64,000 nt of DNA from JAGVIE01 sp964520905 (GCA_964520905.1 CAZFQL010000017.1:31779-95778), one strand, 5' to 3'. Positions 17,920-27,981 are shown, numbered from the stretch's first letter. The notes: generated by a model from the sequence alone, not told the origin. Translations and numbers: made by a program.

Positions 17920-19056
17920 TCACACTAATGAAAAAATTGTATCTGCCACACGACTTGATGCGCCTATCGTACCCAGGCGATACTTGACAACAGATAGTTT
18001 TTCTGCAATTTCTTTGCTCATAGCCTTATCTTCCAGCATCGTTAAAGCTTCCCGTGCAAGGCGCTGAGGCGTAACTTTTGATTGTAATAATTCTGGAACT
18101 ATCCTTTCACCGGCAACGATATTAACCAAACCGATATTTTTAATCCTAACGAGCATCCGTCCGATTAAATATGAAAACCACGAAGTTTTATAAACCACAA
18201 TCATCGGTGTTTGGTAAAATGCAGTCTCAAGAGTAGCCGTTCCCGATGTCACAAGAGCTACGTCTGAATTTTTCATGATATCGTAAGTGGCATTCTGGAT
18301 TAACTGAACCGGAAAATCATTCCGCGTAAAAGTTTTTACATAATCGAAATTTAACACTGATGATACTCCAACGGCAATTTGAACGCCTGACTGTGCATGG
18401 AGTATTCTTGCGGCACCGAGCATAGCGGGGAATATGCGTTCGAGTTCCTGAGTTCGGCTTCCCGGGAACAATCCGAGTATCGGTTTATCTTCAACGAAAC
18501 CATAACGCTTGCAAAATTCCCGTTTCCCCTGCGGCTCTGTAAATACTTCTAACAACGGGTGACCAACAAATTCAACGTCGATACCCTCTCTCCGGTAAAT
18601 TTCTTCTTCGAAAGGAAATGCTACGAGCATTTTATCGATCAACCCTTTCATCTTTTTTACTCTACCGGATTTCCATGCCCACACCTGCGGGCTGATGTAA
18701 TAAACTATCTTTACTCTATATTCACGCGCAGCACGGGCAAATCGGAGATTGAACCCGGGATAATCGATTAATAATATAATATCCGGTTTTTTTACCTTTA
18801 ACAATACCTTTAATGTTTGCTCGACAGACTTCAATAATGGTAGATGCCGGAGAACTTCCCAAAACCCCATCACCGAGATTTCTCTGACGTGATAGATCAA
18901 TTCCATTCCTTCTGCCTGCATCTTATCACCGCCAATACCGAAGATGACGGCATCGGGATCGCGGCGCTTTAGTTCGCGCACGACACCGGAACCATGCAGA
19001 TCACCGGACGCTTCGCCTGCAATTATGAGGATACGCAATGGTTTATCTTTTGACAT
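17920..19056 (-). CDS. lpxB: Lipid-A-disaccharide synthase LpxB
   Basis: 378 residues from the ATG at 19056 (MSKDKPLRILIIAGEASGDLHG); a TTG at 19068 would add four residues. The GT19 signature AGEASGDLHGSGVVREL is followed by GIGGDKMQAEGMELI, YYISPQVWAWKSGRV, GHPLLEVF and LFPGSRTQELER. It condenses UDP-diacylglucosamine with lipid X. The gene overlaps the upstream methyltransferase gene by 14 bp and runs directly into lpxK, forming a lipid A operon. Confidence 0.96.
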   Translation of the reverse strand: MSKDKPLRILIIAGEASGDLHGSGVVRELKRRDPDAVIFGIGGDKMQAEGMELIYHVREISVMGFWEVLRHLPLLKSVEQTLKVLLKVKKPDIILLIDYPGFNLRFARAAREYRVKIVYYISPQVWAWKSGRVKKMKGLIDKMLVAFPFEEEIYRREGIDVEFVGHPLLEVFTEPQGKREFCKRYGFVEDKPILGLFPGSRTQELERIFPAMLGAARILHAQSGVQIAVGVSSVLNFDYVKTFTRNDFPVQLIQNATYDIMKNSDVALVTSGTATLETAFYQTPMIVVYKTSWFSYLIGRMLVRIKNIGLVNIVAGERIVPELLQSKVTPQRLAREALTMLEDKAMSKEIAEKLSVVKYRLGTIGASSRVADTIFSLV

Positions 19057-19621
19057 ACCAAAGAACAATTAGTATCAGTGTTACCAGAGTAATAGCTTGT
19101 AATGTGCGGCGTTCGGATTTAAATCCACTCTTCATGTCTATTTCAGGCTGAGGATGAGATCCGCCGGCATATTTTTTCATCGATGGAACAAAGCGAGGTA
19201 CTGCCTGGAAATATTTAACGTACTCATCGAGAAATTTTTTCATTAAACCTTCTTCCTCAAGACTGATTATCATTGTATATTGGAAGAAAAAATAGAATAG
19301 TCCGACCAGCGCAAGCAATGGAGAGTCAGCCATGAGACCAAATCCAAAATACATCAACATGTTACCCAAATAGAGCGGATTACGGACGTAAGAAAAGGGT
19401 CCCTTCGTTATCAGGTACGAAGCCCCGACATTACCCGTGGTTCGCGTCTCGCTTCCAGCATAAGAGACGCCCCAAAACCGGAGGAACTCTCCTAAGATGA
19501 CAAAACAAAATCCGATCAGCATACTGGTAATTGTTGGATGAGCTACGTAAACAAGCACAAGTAAAAATGGAATCGGTGTATAGCTTCTATATTTAAAAAG
19601 AATTTGTCGAAAATCCATCAT
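19043..19621 (-). CDS. Isoprenylcysteine carboxyl methyltransferase (ICMT/PEMT)-like membrane methyltransferase
   Basis: 192 residues with about four or five membrane segments. The family core is SYLITKGPFSYVRNPLYLGNML, followed by LEEEGLMKKFLDEYVKYFQAVPRFVP. ICMT-like enzymes use SAM to methylate membrane-embedded substrates; the bacterial substrates are mostly unknown. The gene overlaps the phosphatase gene by 4 bp (ATGA) and lpxB by 14 bp, so it is co-translated with the lipid A genes. A lipid substrate is a reasonable inference, not shown. Confidence 0.85.
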   Translation of the reverse strand: MMDFRQILFKYRSYTPIPFLLVLVYVAHPTITSMLIGFCFVILGEFLRFWGVSYAGSETRTTGNVGASYLITKGPFSYVRNPLYLGNMLMYFGFGLMADSPLLALVGLFYFFFQYTMIISLEEEGLMKKFLDEYVKYFQAVPRFVPSMKKYAGGSHPQPEIDMKSGFKSERRTLQAITLVTLILIVLWYVKR

Positions 19622-20358
19622 CCACCTATAAATACTTCCTTTGCGGCAAGCTGAGCTTGTCGATGTTTTTTTAAGCCATAATGCTTTTTCGTTTGTCGAT
19701 TTTCTATCATTTTTTGCAATCTTATTTTAATATCTGTAAACGTCCGGTATTCATAATACGAGATATTTTCCTGACGGCAATATTTCAGCAATTCATCTTT
19801 TGCAAAAACAACATCAGCGTATCGCACCGGACATCGATCTGAAAATCCCTCGCCGATATACACGATGATGTCGTCATCGCCTGAGAGTGTGAGCATATGG
19901 TTACGCTTGCAGCACGCACACCGGTTACAAACTTCATCCGTGAAGGGGAATGACGGTTGGAACATAATTTTTGATGTACCATCCATCGGCGTTAAATCCA
20001 GATGGTTAGCATAAAATACAGAGTCTGGAATATTGTTATGTCTGAGAATTCGATCTATATAATAATCCATGCCGTCACTTACTATGTAATAGGCAAATCC
20101 CTGCGAGCGGCAAAAACTAAGAAAATCTGCAAACGATGAGTCGATTTTCTGTGAATCTAAAAATGTATCCAGAACGCTTTTATCTGTACCGGAACATGCG
20201 GCACATTCACGATGGAAACATTCCACAGCGGATATCGTGCCGGCACGGTACTCTTCGATGAAATCTAAACATCGTTTTCCACCGAACTTTTCAAACATAG
20301 CGTCACCGACATCGATAGTGGTAATGGTTCCGTCAAAATCTATGAATATATTTATCAT
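19618..20358 (-). CDS. HAD-IB family phosphatase, MtnX/PSP-like
   Basis: 246 residues. HAD motif I is FIDFDGTITTIDVGD. A cap with ECFHRECAACSG and the Cys cluster CNRCACCKRNHM resembles MtnX-type (hydroxy-ketomethylthiopentenyl phosphate) phosphatases. Motif II is YYIVSDGMDYYI, and motif IV may be YIGEGFSDRCPVRYADVVFA. No other methionine-salvage genes are in the window, so the MtnX function is unproven. The C-terminal 35 residues are basic. It sits 47 bp after smc and overlaps the methyltransferase by 4 bp. Confidence 0.82.
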   Translation of the reverse strand: MINIFIDFDGTITTIDVGDAMFEKFGGKRCLDFIEEYRAGTISAVECFHRECAACSGTDKSVLDTFLDSQKIDSSFADFLSFCRSQGFAYYIVSDGMDYYIDRILRHNNIPDSVFYANHLDLTPMDGTSKIMFQPSFPFTDEVCNRCACCKRNHMLTLSGDDDIIVYIGEGFSDRCPVRYADVVFAKDELLKYCRQENISYYEYRTFTDIKIRLQKMIENRQTKKHYGLKKHRQAQLAAKEVFIGG

Positions 20359-20405
20359 CGATAAGTTTTATTGCCTGACGTGATCGAAAAGTTTGTGTAA
20401 AAGAT

Positions 20406-23400
20406 CTAGTTCGTCACAGTAGCCGAACTAACCCGTGCCTCTTGATTAAAGCGGACTGTAACTATTTTTGAAATTCCTTCTTCTTCCATCGTCACACCGT
20501 ATAGAGCTTGTGCGGCTTCCATAGTTCGCTTATTATGAGTGACCACAATAAATTGTGTGTTGTTTGAAAACTTCTTGAGTATGCGGGTGTACCGATCGAT
20601 ATTCGAATCATCTAAAGGCGCATCTACTTCATCAAGAATACAGAATGGACTCGGCTTCACAAGATAAATCGCAAAGAGAAGAGCGATAGCAGTTAACGTT
20701 TTTTCTCCGCCCGAGAGCAAATCGATTGATGTAGGTCGCTTACCTCTCGGTTTTGCGATTATTTCGATGTTCGCTTCAAGCGAATCAATTCCCTCTTCGA
20801 GTTTCAGATCGCACTCATCGCCTTCCATGAATAATTCTTTGAAGGTTGTGATGAAGTTTTCCCGAATTTTCATGAACGTGTCCAGGAACTTGCGTTGAGC
20901 GGTGTTATTGATTTCATCGATCGTATTCATTAAGGTTTTTTCTGCATCGATTAGGTCGTCGCGCTGTTGAGTAAGAAAATTGAGGCGCTCGCTCTCGGTA
21001 TTAAACTCATCGAATGCCGCGAAATTGATCGCTCCGAGCACACGGATGCGATCTTTGAGATTCTTAACTTCTTCACGCAGATGTGCGAAATCTACCCATT
21101 CATCATCAGGGTACGATTTTAATTGAAGTTCAAGCTCGAATTCTTCCTGTGCCCTAAGTCGTACATGTTCGATGTTAGCCTTGATTTCCGATATTTTCAT
21201 CTCAAGTTCATGGGCTACCGAAACGGAATCATCGTGAAGTCGGCGTTCATCTTTAATTTTTAATTCTATTTGATGCAACTCGTTCCGGCGTATTGAATAC
21301 GATCCTTCAATTTCCTTTTTTTGATCCTCGACAAGATTATAATCCTGACGGTGAATGCTTAGTTGTTCGTCAAGCATTCTTGTATCCTGAGCCAGCCTTG
21401 CGATCTCTTCCTGGGCGCGCGTGATTTCATCCTGCCTGCGGATAAGCGTCAGATCTATATCATTCACCCTTGCTTCGGTGCGCTCTATATCGCGCTCAAG
21501 ATTCCGTACTTCACCCTGCGTTGTAACAACTTTGATTTCAAGCTCATTAACAATTTTAGTTTTCTCATTCCATAATGCTTCAAGCGATTCTAATTCATGA
21601 ATCGAAACAGTGGCAATCGATTCTTTATCGACTTTTTCGGATTCAAGGATTCTCAAATCGCCCGACTCTTTGCCGTATTGATGCTGTAGGTCGGCAATTT
21701 CTTCCTGGAGCGTCCTCATCTCAATGCCGTTCCTATCAATGCCGTCGTTTGCACGTTTCTTTTCGAACTCGAGCTGTGCTATGCGCATTTCAATTGCGGT
21801 CATTTCTTTCTCTATGGCTTTGACCGACTTCCTCTCCCGATCGATGTCAACCGCATCATGATCATGTTGAATCTGTTCCTGCTGAGACGCCAACTTCTTT
21901 TCCTGGTTTCTCAGTTCTTCAATCTCGCGCTCAAGTGCGGTGATCTGGGATTTCTTATTTATGAGACCGCCCTCATCGATTTTCCGACTGCCGCCGCGCA
22001 ACATACCGGTACTTGAAACGATCTGTCCATCAAGCGTAACACAGCGAACTCCGGTGAGTGTTGAGAAAATCTCCTGCGCAATACCAGGCGTATCTACAAT
22101 AACAACATCCTCAAACAGATAATCGACAAGGTTCCGGTAAACGGGTTCACACTGAATGACATCTGCCGCCCATATGAATGGAAGAATGTTTTTTTTCTTC
22201 GCTCTTCGGATTATTTTCGGTACCCACTCCAAACTGATGAAGGCGCTTTTACCCTTATCTTGCTTTTTTAATTCCTCGATAGCGGCATAACCATCTTCGA
22301 GCCGTTCAACCACAAGAACATTCATCATGTCGGATAACGCCGATTCAATCGCAATACGAAATTTTTCGTCCGATTGAATAACATCGGCGATGGTGATCAG
22401 CTTTCTCTTCTTCCACTCGTTATGATTGAGAAGATATCTTGTCCCCTCTGAAAAGCCTTCGTATCCCTCCAACATTCTTTGTAAAAATTCGATCTTGGAA
22501 GTTTTCCTGTCGATCTCATGCATCAAATCAATATTTTGCTTTCGAAGTTTTTCTATTTCCTGCTTCAACTGCTCCTTCGATTGCTGTTTACTGAACAATT
22601 GAACTTCCGCTTCTGCAAATCGTTGCCGCATATCGCGATCTTTGGCAGTTAGAAGCTTAACCTGTTCTTCTACCCGTTCAATATCATTCTGGTACAATTT
22701 ATTATCTTCAATCGAACGATCTATACGTCCAGTGAGATTATCGATGCGTGCCTTGATGCGTTCCTGCTCACCTCTCTCTGTAATTATGTCGTGAGCTAAT
22801 TGTAGTATAACGTCTTTCAGTCCGGCAACCTCTATTTGTTTGGCATCCAACCAACTGGTGACCTGCCCGTATTCATCCTTCTCGCGTATGAATACTTTCT
22901 CTGCTGCTGTAAATTCTATCAGACGCTGATCTCTTCGCCCAGAAAGATTTTGCTTTTCGATAGCAAGCGACTCTCGCTGTAAATTCAGATCGCATTTTTC
23001 TTCCTCGTAACGCTTAATGTTAGACGATAACGAATTGCCGCGTTCCTGAGTCACGAGGACCTTTTCTTCAACTTTATGGATCTCTTCGAACTTTGCCGCA
23101 GCGGATCTCTGTGCTTCACCGAGCCGGTTTTCTATCTCGCTCAATCCTTCTCTTAGCCGTTCGATATTTTCTTCCTGCTCGCGGAGCGTTTCATCGATTT
23201 GGGTTTTATCGGTTGTAGCTATAAGAAATTTTTCGTCTAACGGTTTAAGCTTATTGTGCAAATAAGAATATTCCCGTTCGAGGAGATCTATCTCAAGCGC
23301 CTTCAATCTGCCGGATACTTCATTATATTGTTCTGCTTTTTTTGCCTGCCGTTCAAGTGAGTTGACTGTTTTCTGAATTTCCTTGACAATATCGTTCACA

Positions 23401-23969
23401 CGGGCTAAATCCTGCTGAACATCTTCCAATTTACGTAGAGCGGCTTTCCGGCGAAATTTGTACTTGGTAACACCGGCTGCCTCCTCGAATAATTTCCGTC
23501 TCTCGTCTGTTTTATCTGAGAGGATGGTTTCTACCATCTTCAATTCGATAACAGAATAAGCATCGCTTCCCATTCCGGTGTCCATGAAAAGATCGACTAT
23601 ATCTTTTAATCGGCATGGTACTTTGTTGAGAAGATATTCGCTTTCACCTGACCGGAACACGCGCCTTGTTATTGTAACTTCGGAATAATCGGTGGGAAGA
23701 ATTCCCTTGGTATTTTCGATTGTAAGTGATACTTCTGCAAGTCCGAGCGGTTTGCGGCTTTTTGTACCGTTGAATATAACATCCTCCATCTTGTCGCTGC
23801 GGAGCGTGCTGTATTTTTGTTCGCCAAGCGCCCATCGAATGGCATCAACGATGTTAGTTTTACCGCATCCGTTGGGACCGACGATAGCTGTCACACCGGA
23901 ATCAAAATTAACATTGATCCGCTGTGCAAACGATTTAAACCCTATGACTTCAATTTTTGATAAATACAT
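20406..23969 (-). CDS. smc: Chromosome segregation protein SMC
   Basis: 1187 residues. Walker A is VGPNGCGKTNIVDAIRWALGE (about 31-51). Long coiled coils (about 170-500 and 680-1000) flank a hinge with SDEKFRIAIESALSD and VRCVTLDGQIVSSTGMLRGG. The ABC signature is LLSGGEKTLTAIALLFAIY, and Walker B is FCILDEVDAPLDDSN. It is the core ATPase of the SMC-ScpAB condensin; scpA and scpB are not in the window. The stop of the GH2-like gene lies 4 bp upstream, so the two are likely cotranscribed. Confidence 0.98.
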   Translation of the reverse strand: MYLSKIEVIGFKSFAQRINVNFDSGVTAIVGPNGCGKTNIVDAIRWALGEQKYSTLRSDKMEDVIFNGTKSRKPLGLAEVSLTIENTKGILPTDYSEVTITRRVFRSGESEYLLNKVPCRLKDIVDLFMDTGMGSDAYSVIELKMVETILSDKTDERRKLFEEAAGVTKYKFRRKAALRKLEDVQQDLARVNDIVKEIQKTVNSLERQAKKAEQYNEVSGRLKALEIDLLEREYSYLHNKLKPLDEKFLIATTDKTQIDETLREQEENIERLREGLSEIENRLGEAQRSAAAKFEEIHKVEEKVLVTQERGNSLSSNIKRYEEEKCDLNLQRESLAIEKQNLSGRRDQRLIEFTAAEKVFIREKDEYGQVTSWLDAKQIEVAGLKDVILQLAHDIITERGEQERIKARIDNLTGRIDRSIEDNKLYQNDIERVEEQVKLLTAKDRDMRQRFAEAEVQLFSKQQSKEQLKQEIEKLRKQNIDLMHEIDRKTSKIEFLQRMLEGYEGFSEGTRYLLNHNEWKKRKLITIADVIQSDEKFRIAIESALSDMMNVLVVERLEDGYAAIEELKKQDKGKSAFISLEWVPKIIRRAKKKNILPFIWAADVIQCEPVYRNLVDYLFEDVVIVDTPGIAQEIFSTLTGVRCVTLDGQIVSSTGMLRGGSRKIDEGGLINKKSQITALEREIEELRNQEKKLASQQEQIQHDHDAVDIDRERKSVKAIEKEMTAIEMRIAQLEFEKKRANDGIDRNGIEMRTLQEEIADLQHQYGKESGDLRILESEKVDKESIATVSIHELESLEALWNEKTKIVNELEIKVVTTQGEVRNLERDIERTEARVNDIDLTLIRRQDEITRAQEEIARLAQDTRMLDEQLSIHRQDYNLVEDQKKEIEGSYSIRRNELHQIELKIKDERRLHDDSVSVAHELEMKISEIKANIEHVRLRAQEEFELELQLKSYPDDEWVDFAHLREEVKNLKDRIRVLGAINFAAFDEFNTESERLNFLTQQRDDLIDAEKTLMNTIDEINNTAQRKFLDTFMKIRENFITTFKELFMEGDECDLKLEEGIDSLEANIEIIAKPRGKRPTSIDLLSGGEKTLTAIALLFAIYLVKPSPFCILDEVDAPLDDSNIDRYTRILKKFSNNTQFIVVTHNKRTMEAAQALYGVTMEEEGISKIVTVRFNQEARVSSATVTN

Positions 23970-23973
23970 ACCG

Positions 23974-26565
23974 TTACATTTTCATCGCTTGCAATAAATA
24001 CCTGAGGTAAACGGTCGTTGATTTTGTATAATCAAGATAAACATAAAATGCAATACAAACAATCAGGATGATGAAGAAACCAATCGCATATATTTTCACG
24101 GGATAAACGTCAAATATAATCGATATGCCTTTAAACAAGCGGAGGATAACCCAAACTGTTATGAGGGCGATTAATATAAATACCGGAATTATATAGAACT
24201 CGGTTTCCATCAACCGGAAAACGATCATTGCTACGGGAATCAATATGATGTACGGAAGAGCAGACCATATCGATATCGAGAAAGCATGGTAGAACAGCAC
24301 CCGCGATTTCACCGTCATTGAAAACAACTTCACTATTATCGAGAGTAAAACAAGTTTCAAAAAGATTATTGCAGATATAACAATAATGAAATTTGCCGGA
24401 TTCCACACAAGACGAACAAACCATTCTTTGATTCCATCCGACATAAATTGACTGAGCAGGTTATCCAGCAAAATATTCTCTCTATAGTGAGAGAGTATGC
24501 TCGAAAGTACGGTTGCCCAAGTTACTGATATGATGACTGCAAGAAATAATGAATGAATGTAAGTCAATATCCGCTGGTCTCTTACATCGGCAAAAAAATT
24601 ATAAGTGCGGAAAAGTGACCGGTTAACACCATCTCGAAACCGCCGATTAGCGTTGTACATGAAAGCGAACGAAATCAACATCGCAAATCCCGAGATAACA
24701 TAAACAATCGGCGCATTGGATGAATAATTTCCCACCGGTAATGCTTGTACTTTTTCATCGTTATACAATGCGCGTACGATATCGAAAGCAGTGCGTTTCT
24801 CTCTTTCAAAACTTACAATTCCCATTGCACATAAATAAGGATCGTGCGAATGTGTGGCGAGTGAAGGGCGATCCGTCCTCCAATCATTAAACGCCCAGAG
24901 TACGCTTCCGGCAATTTTCACATCTTTAATCGCGTTATAAAATTGTGTCGCATAACGAGCCTGAGATTCCATCGAGAATGGATCACTGTAACCTGAGTGG
25001 TTCATCGGTTCAACTTCTTTACCGTATCTCACAACGACAATCGGTTTCTGCGGATAATTGGCAACACAAGATTTAAGTGAATCTTTGAAATATTTCGGCT
25101 CGTCGCCGTAACTATTCAATGCAATCAGGTCGACATATTCGAAGCATTGATTGTTGATAGAATGCGTTGCGAAATATACGTATCGTTTATCGAGCGACTT
25201 AACGATGTTTCTCAAGCCGTTCACAAATTCGCATGCAGTCGCTGACGATGTCTCGAATTCATCCCCGATTCCCCATGCGAGAACCGAAACATGCCTCCTG
25301 TCCCGAATCACCATTTCCTTTGCATAGTTGGTAACCATTTCCTGGTAATAATCTTTGGATAATATTTCCAGCGGAACTTTGGTTACCGGGATCTCTTCCA
25401 TCACAAGTAATCCATACCTGTCGCATAAGTTCAACATGTACGGATGCGGCGGATACAGGAAGCGAATAAGATTAGCGCCAAGCGTTTTGATCTGGGCAAC
25501 GTCGCGATCCATCGATTCATAAGTCATCGCTGAACCGAATGTTGCATGATCCTCCTGCCATAATATGCCTTTCAACGGGATGACGGTATTGTTGATAAAT
25601 AACTTACCGTCTTTCCACTGAATATCCCGTATGCCGGCATCGAGACTATATTCATCAATCGGGAAAATGTCTTTGCCGATTGTTCGAACAATTTGGCATT
25701 TAAGAGTATACAGATCCGGAGTTTCAGGCGCCCAAAGTTTGGGCAGAGGAATAACCACTTCGGTATTTACATAAATGGTTTTATTCGGTTGAGGTGAAAC
25801 CGGTACAATCCCGCTTCGCCCCGCCAGAATTCCGCTTAATTTTTCATAAGCTTCCACCTGAATTCCAAGCAAGCTACCCTGCTCATTCTTTAGCCCTGAC
25901 CAGCGATCTGTTACTTCGTTTTGAACAATGATCTTTGCCGATTTTCCATCCGCCGATATGCTCGATATTGTATTAACATCTTCGATAAATAATTTCGGTA
26001 CTGCAAGTATGTAGATATCGCGGAAGATCCCGCCATAGGTCCGCCAGCCGCCGACCTGTTGTCTTAGAGGGATTGTTGTACGAGGCGTCAATTCGTTATC
26101 AACTGCAACCCTTATTGTATTTTCCGATCCTACCTGAAGTGTGTTGTTGGAAATCGGTAATACGACGGATGTATATCCGCCAATATGACGTCCGACAAAA
26201 TTTCCATTAATAGTTATTTCACTCTGGTTGTTGATGCCGTAAGCTACAAGCATGAAGGTATATTTATCAAGTAAATCCGACTTCAGATCGAATGTACGCT
26301 GGAATGTGACCTTACCGGTGAAATCATACGCACTCGGGACATCAACCTTATTCCAATGATTACCATCAGTAGTATAATTCCATGAACCCGCAAGATCGAT
26401 CTTTAATCTCGATGGTGAGTCCGGAAACATCGCTGCATAGGCGCCGGTACGCGTAGCTCTACCATTGATATAAAATTTTACATCGGAGGATGTTGGTATG
26501 AACTGTGAAAATCCAAAGATGGGGAGGTAAAAAACGATGAGCGCTAGCGATAAAATTCTGCGCAA
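23974..26565 (-). CDS. GH2-like protein fused to a six-helix membrane domain, catalytic residues altered
   Basis: About 863 residues from a TTG at 26565, which places a signal peptide (LRRILSLALIVFYLPIFGFSQ) at the N-terminus; the frame stays open to a TTG at 26685. Residues about 30-620 follow the GH2 plan: jelly-roll with VPSAYDFTGKVTFQRTFD and GGIFRDIYI, an Ig-like domain, then a barrel with PLKGILWQEDH and NLIRFLYPPHPYMLNLCDRYGLL. The acid/base motif is AWGIGDE (E436 kept, the usual Asn replaced by Asp). The nucleophile position, normally TEYG, reads VRYG (Arg 513). After residue 626 come six membrane helices. Possibly a catalytically dead, membrane-anchored sugar-binding protein. Confidence 0.8.
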   Translation of the reverse strand: MRRILSLALIVFYLPIFGFSQFIPTSSDVKFYINGRATRTGAYAAMFPDSPSRLKIDLAGSWNYTTDGNHWNKVDVPSAYDFTGKVTFQRTFDLKSDLLDKYTFMLVAYGINNQSEITINGNFVGRHIGGYTSVVLPISNNTLQVGSENTIRVAVDNELTPRTTIPLRQQVGGWRTYGGIFRDIYILAVPKLFIEDVNTISSISADGKSAKIIVQNEVTDRWSGLKNEQGSLLGIQVEAYEKLSGILAGRSGIVPVSPQPNKTIYVNTEVVIPLPKLWAPETPDLYTLKCQIVRTIGKDIFPIDEYSLDAGIRDIQWKDGKLFINNTVIPLKGILWQEDHATFGSAMTYESMDRDVAQIKTLGANLIRFLYPPHPYMLNLCDRYGLLVMEEIPVTKVPLEILSKDYYQEMVTNYAKEMVIRDRRHVSVLAWGIGDEFETSSATACEFVNGLRNIVKSLDKRYVYFATHSINNQCFEYVDLIALNSYGDEPKYFKDSLKSCVANYPQKPIVVVRYGKEVEPMNHSGYSDPFSMESQARYATQFYNAIKDVKIAGSVLWAFNDWRTDRPSLATHSHDPYLCAMGIVSFEREKRTAFDIVRALYNDEKVQALPVGNYSSNAPIVYVISGFAMLISFAFMYNANRRFRDGVNRSLFRTYNFFADVRDQRILTYIHSLFLAVIISVTWATVLSSILSHYRENILLDNLLSQFMSDGIKEWFVRLVWNPANFIIVISAIIFLKLVLLSIIVKLFSMTVKSRVLFYHAFSISIWSALPYIILIPVAMIVFRLMETEFYIIPVFILIALITVWVILRLFKGISIIFDVYPVKIYAIGFFIILIVCIAFYVYLDYTKSTTVYLRYLLQAMKM

Positions 26566-26809
26566 GATGGCTGTATTTATAATCGATTCTGTAAGTATGG
26601 GTCTCTCACCCGTCTGTGAATGAACTATTTTATTATACCCCGTGATTATCTTACAGGATATACGCTTAGTTTGCCTGAATAGCAAGTATAATTTATAAAA
26701 AAATCAACTAAATATAATAAAAAAGACGGCTGAATGCAATGAAAATTTACAAAAATTGATAGATTTTCGAGAAATAATATAGAAATGGGTTGGAATTCTT
26801 AATAGACAA

Positions 26810-27580
26810 CTATTTATACGCCTCTACCCCTGCTTGAATTATCGTCATAAAAGCATCGGTCTTCAGACTTGCTCCACCAATAAGCCCGCCATCGATATCA
26901 GATTGTGAGAGTAGAGAAGAAGCATTTTGCGCATTCATGCTTCCGCCGTATTGAATAATGAACTTCTCCGCAATCGCCCACGAATACATTTGTCCGACTT
27001 GTTTTCGGATAAGCTTATGAACCTGATTGGCTTGTTCGGGGGTTGCGTTTTTACCTGTACCGATAGCCCAGACCGGTTCATACGCTATCAGCAGTTTTTC
27101 AACTTCTGTTGCGGTCAGTTCGTGTAAAATGCCCTTTACTTGTGTTATAATAATTTTATCTGTTATACCAGCTTCTCGCTCTTCAAGCGTTTCACCGATG
27201 CAAACGATGGGAGTTAATCCGGCATTCAATGCCTTCTTTATTTTCGCATTGATCAGATCATCCGTTTCGTTAAAATATTGCCGGCGTTCCGAGTGACCGA
27301 GAATTACGTACTCACACCCGGCAGCGCTGAGCATCTTAGCTGATATCTCACCTGTGTAGGCACCATCATCATACTGCGACATATTCTGTGCACCTAATTT
27401 TATTGGCGAATCTTTGATGAGTGCTTTTGCAATCACGAGCGATGTAAACGGCGGACAGATTACAACGTCCACTTCGTTTCTGAAGTCCTTCATCCGCTCC
27501 CTTAATTCAGCAATCAAGATTGCAGTCTCGTGGATGTCTTTGTTCATTTTCCAGTTACCGGCAATTATTTTTCTGCGCAT
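26810..27580 (-). CDS. tpiA: Triosephosphate isomerase
   Basis: 256 residues. The motifs are complete: AGNWKMNKD (active Lys), the catalytic His in YVILGHSERRQYF, the catalytic Glu in LIAYEPVWAIGTGK, and the phosphate-binding IQYGGSMNAQN and GLIGGASL. It interconverts DHAP and glyceraldehyde-3-phosphate. gap and pgk lie at 46.6-49.5 kb, so the glycolytic genes are split over two places. A 124-bp gap without recognised signals separates it from the GH2-like gene. Confidence 0.98.
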   Translation of the reverse strand: MRRKIIAGNWKMNKDIHETAILIAELRERMKDFRNEVDVVICPPFTSLVIAKALIKDSPIKLGAQNMSQYDDGAYTGEISAKMLSAAGCEYVILGHSERRQYFNETDDLINAKIKKALNAGLTPIVCIGETLEEREAGITDKIIITQVKGILHELTATEVEKLLIAYEPVWAIGTGKNATPEQANQVHKLIRKQVGQMYSWAIAEKFIIQYGGSMNAQNASSLLSQSDIDGGLIGGASLKTDAFMTIIQAGVEAYK

Positions 27581-27582
27581 AA

Positions 27583-27626
27583 TAAGTTGTTAGTTATTGA
27601 GTATTTGAGTGGTTAAGTTGTTGATA
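27583..27626. repeat. Left arm of inverted repeat around S23 gene A
   Basis: AT-rich arm made of TTGAGTA-like units. It is imperfectly complementary to 28000-28043 on the other side of the four-helix-bundle gene. The agreement is clearly poorer than for gene B. Confidence 0.5.
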
Positions 27627-27627
27627 T

Positions 27628-27981
27628 TTATTTCTTTAAACTTTTTTGTAATCCATCAAGCATTGCGATAATCTCATTCACAGCAAATGAAATTTCATCA
27701 TAAACAATCTTGTTGAGAAATTGATTTTCAAGTGCTATATCCAAACAGCCAAGACATTCAAATCCAGAACGTATAGAATAATCAAGAAAATGCGAAAATT
27801 CTTTCTTTGAGGTATTACCTGCACCTTCAGCAATATTAAGAACAATCGAATCAGCGGCTCGTCTAAATTGGGAGGAAAGAATAAATAATTCTTCTTTCGG
27901 GAAATTCTTAGTTGTACTCCGTACCAATTTTGTAAAACGTAAAGCTTTCTGATAAACTTTCAAATCCTTAAACTTGTGCAT
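27628..27981 (-). CDS. Four-helix-bundle protein, S23/23S-IVS family (copy A)
   Basis: 117 residues. The N-terminal HKFKDLKVYQKALRFTKLVRSTTKNFP and the central SSQFRRAADSIVLNIAEGAGNTSKKEFSHFLDYSIRSGFECLG are the family signature. Proteins of this type are encoded in intervening sequences of 23S rRNA or stand alone between genes; their cellular role is unclear. A GGAGG Shine-Dalgarno precedes the ATG at 27981. It is about 65-70 percent alike by eye to copy B at 29.9 kb. It stands between tpiA and a DinB-like gene and is bracketed by AT-rich inverted repeats. Confidence 0.9.
   Translation of the reverse strand: MHKFKDLKVYQKALRFTKLVRSTTKNFPKEELFILSSQFRRAADSIVLNIAEGAGNTSKKEFSHFLDYSIRSGFECLGCLDIALENQFLNKIVYDEISFAVNEIIAMLDGLQKSLKK

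Noticed and set aside
19618..20358. Firm assignment of the HAD phosphatase as methionine-salvage MtnX
   Set aside because: No other salvage genes in the neighbourhood; only family resemblance supports it.
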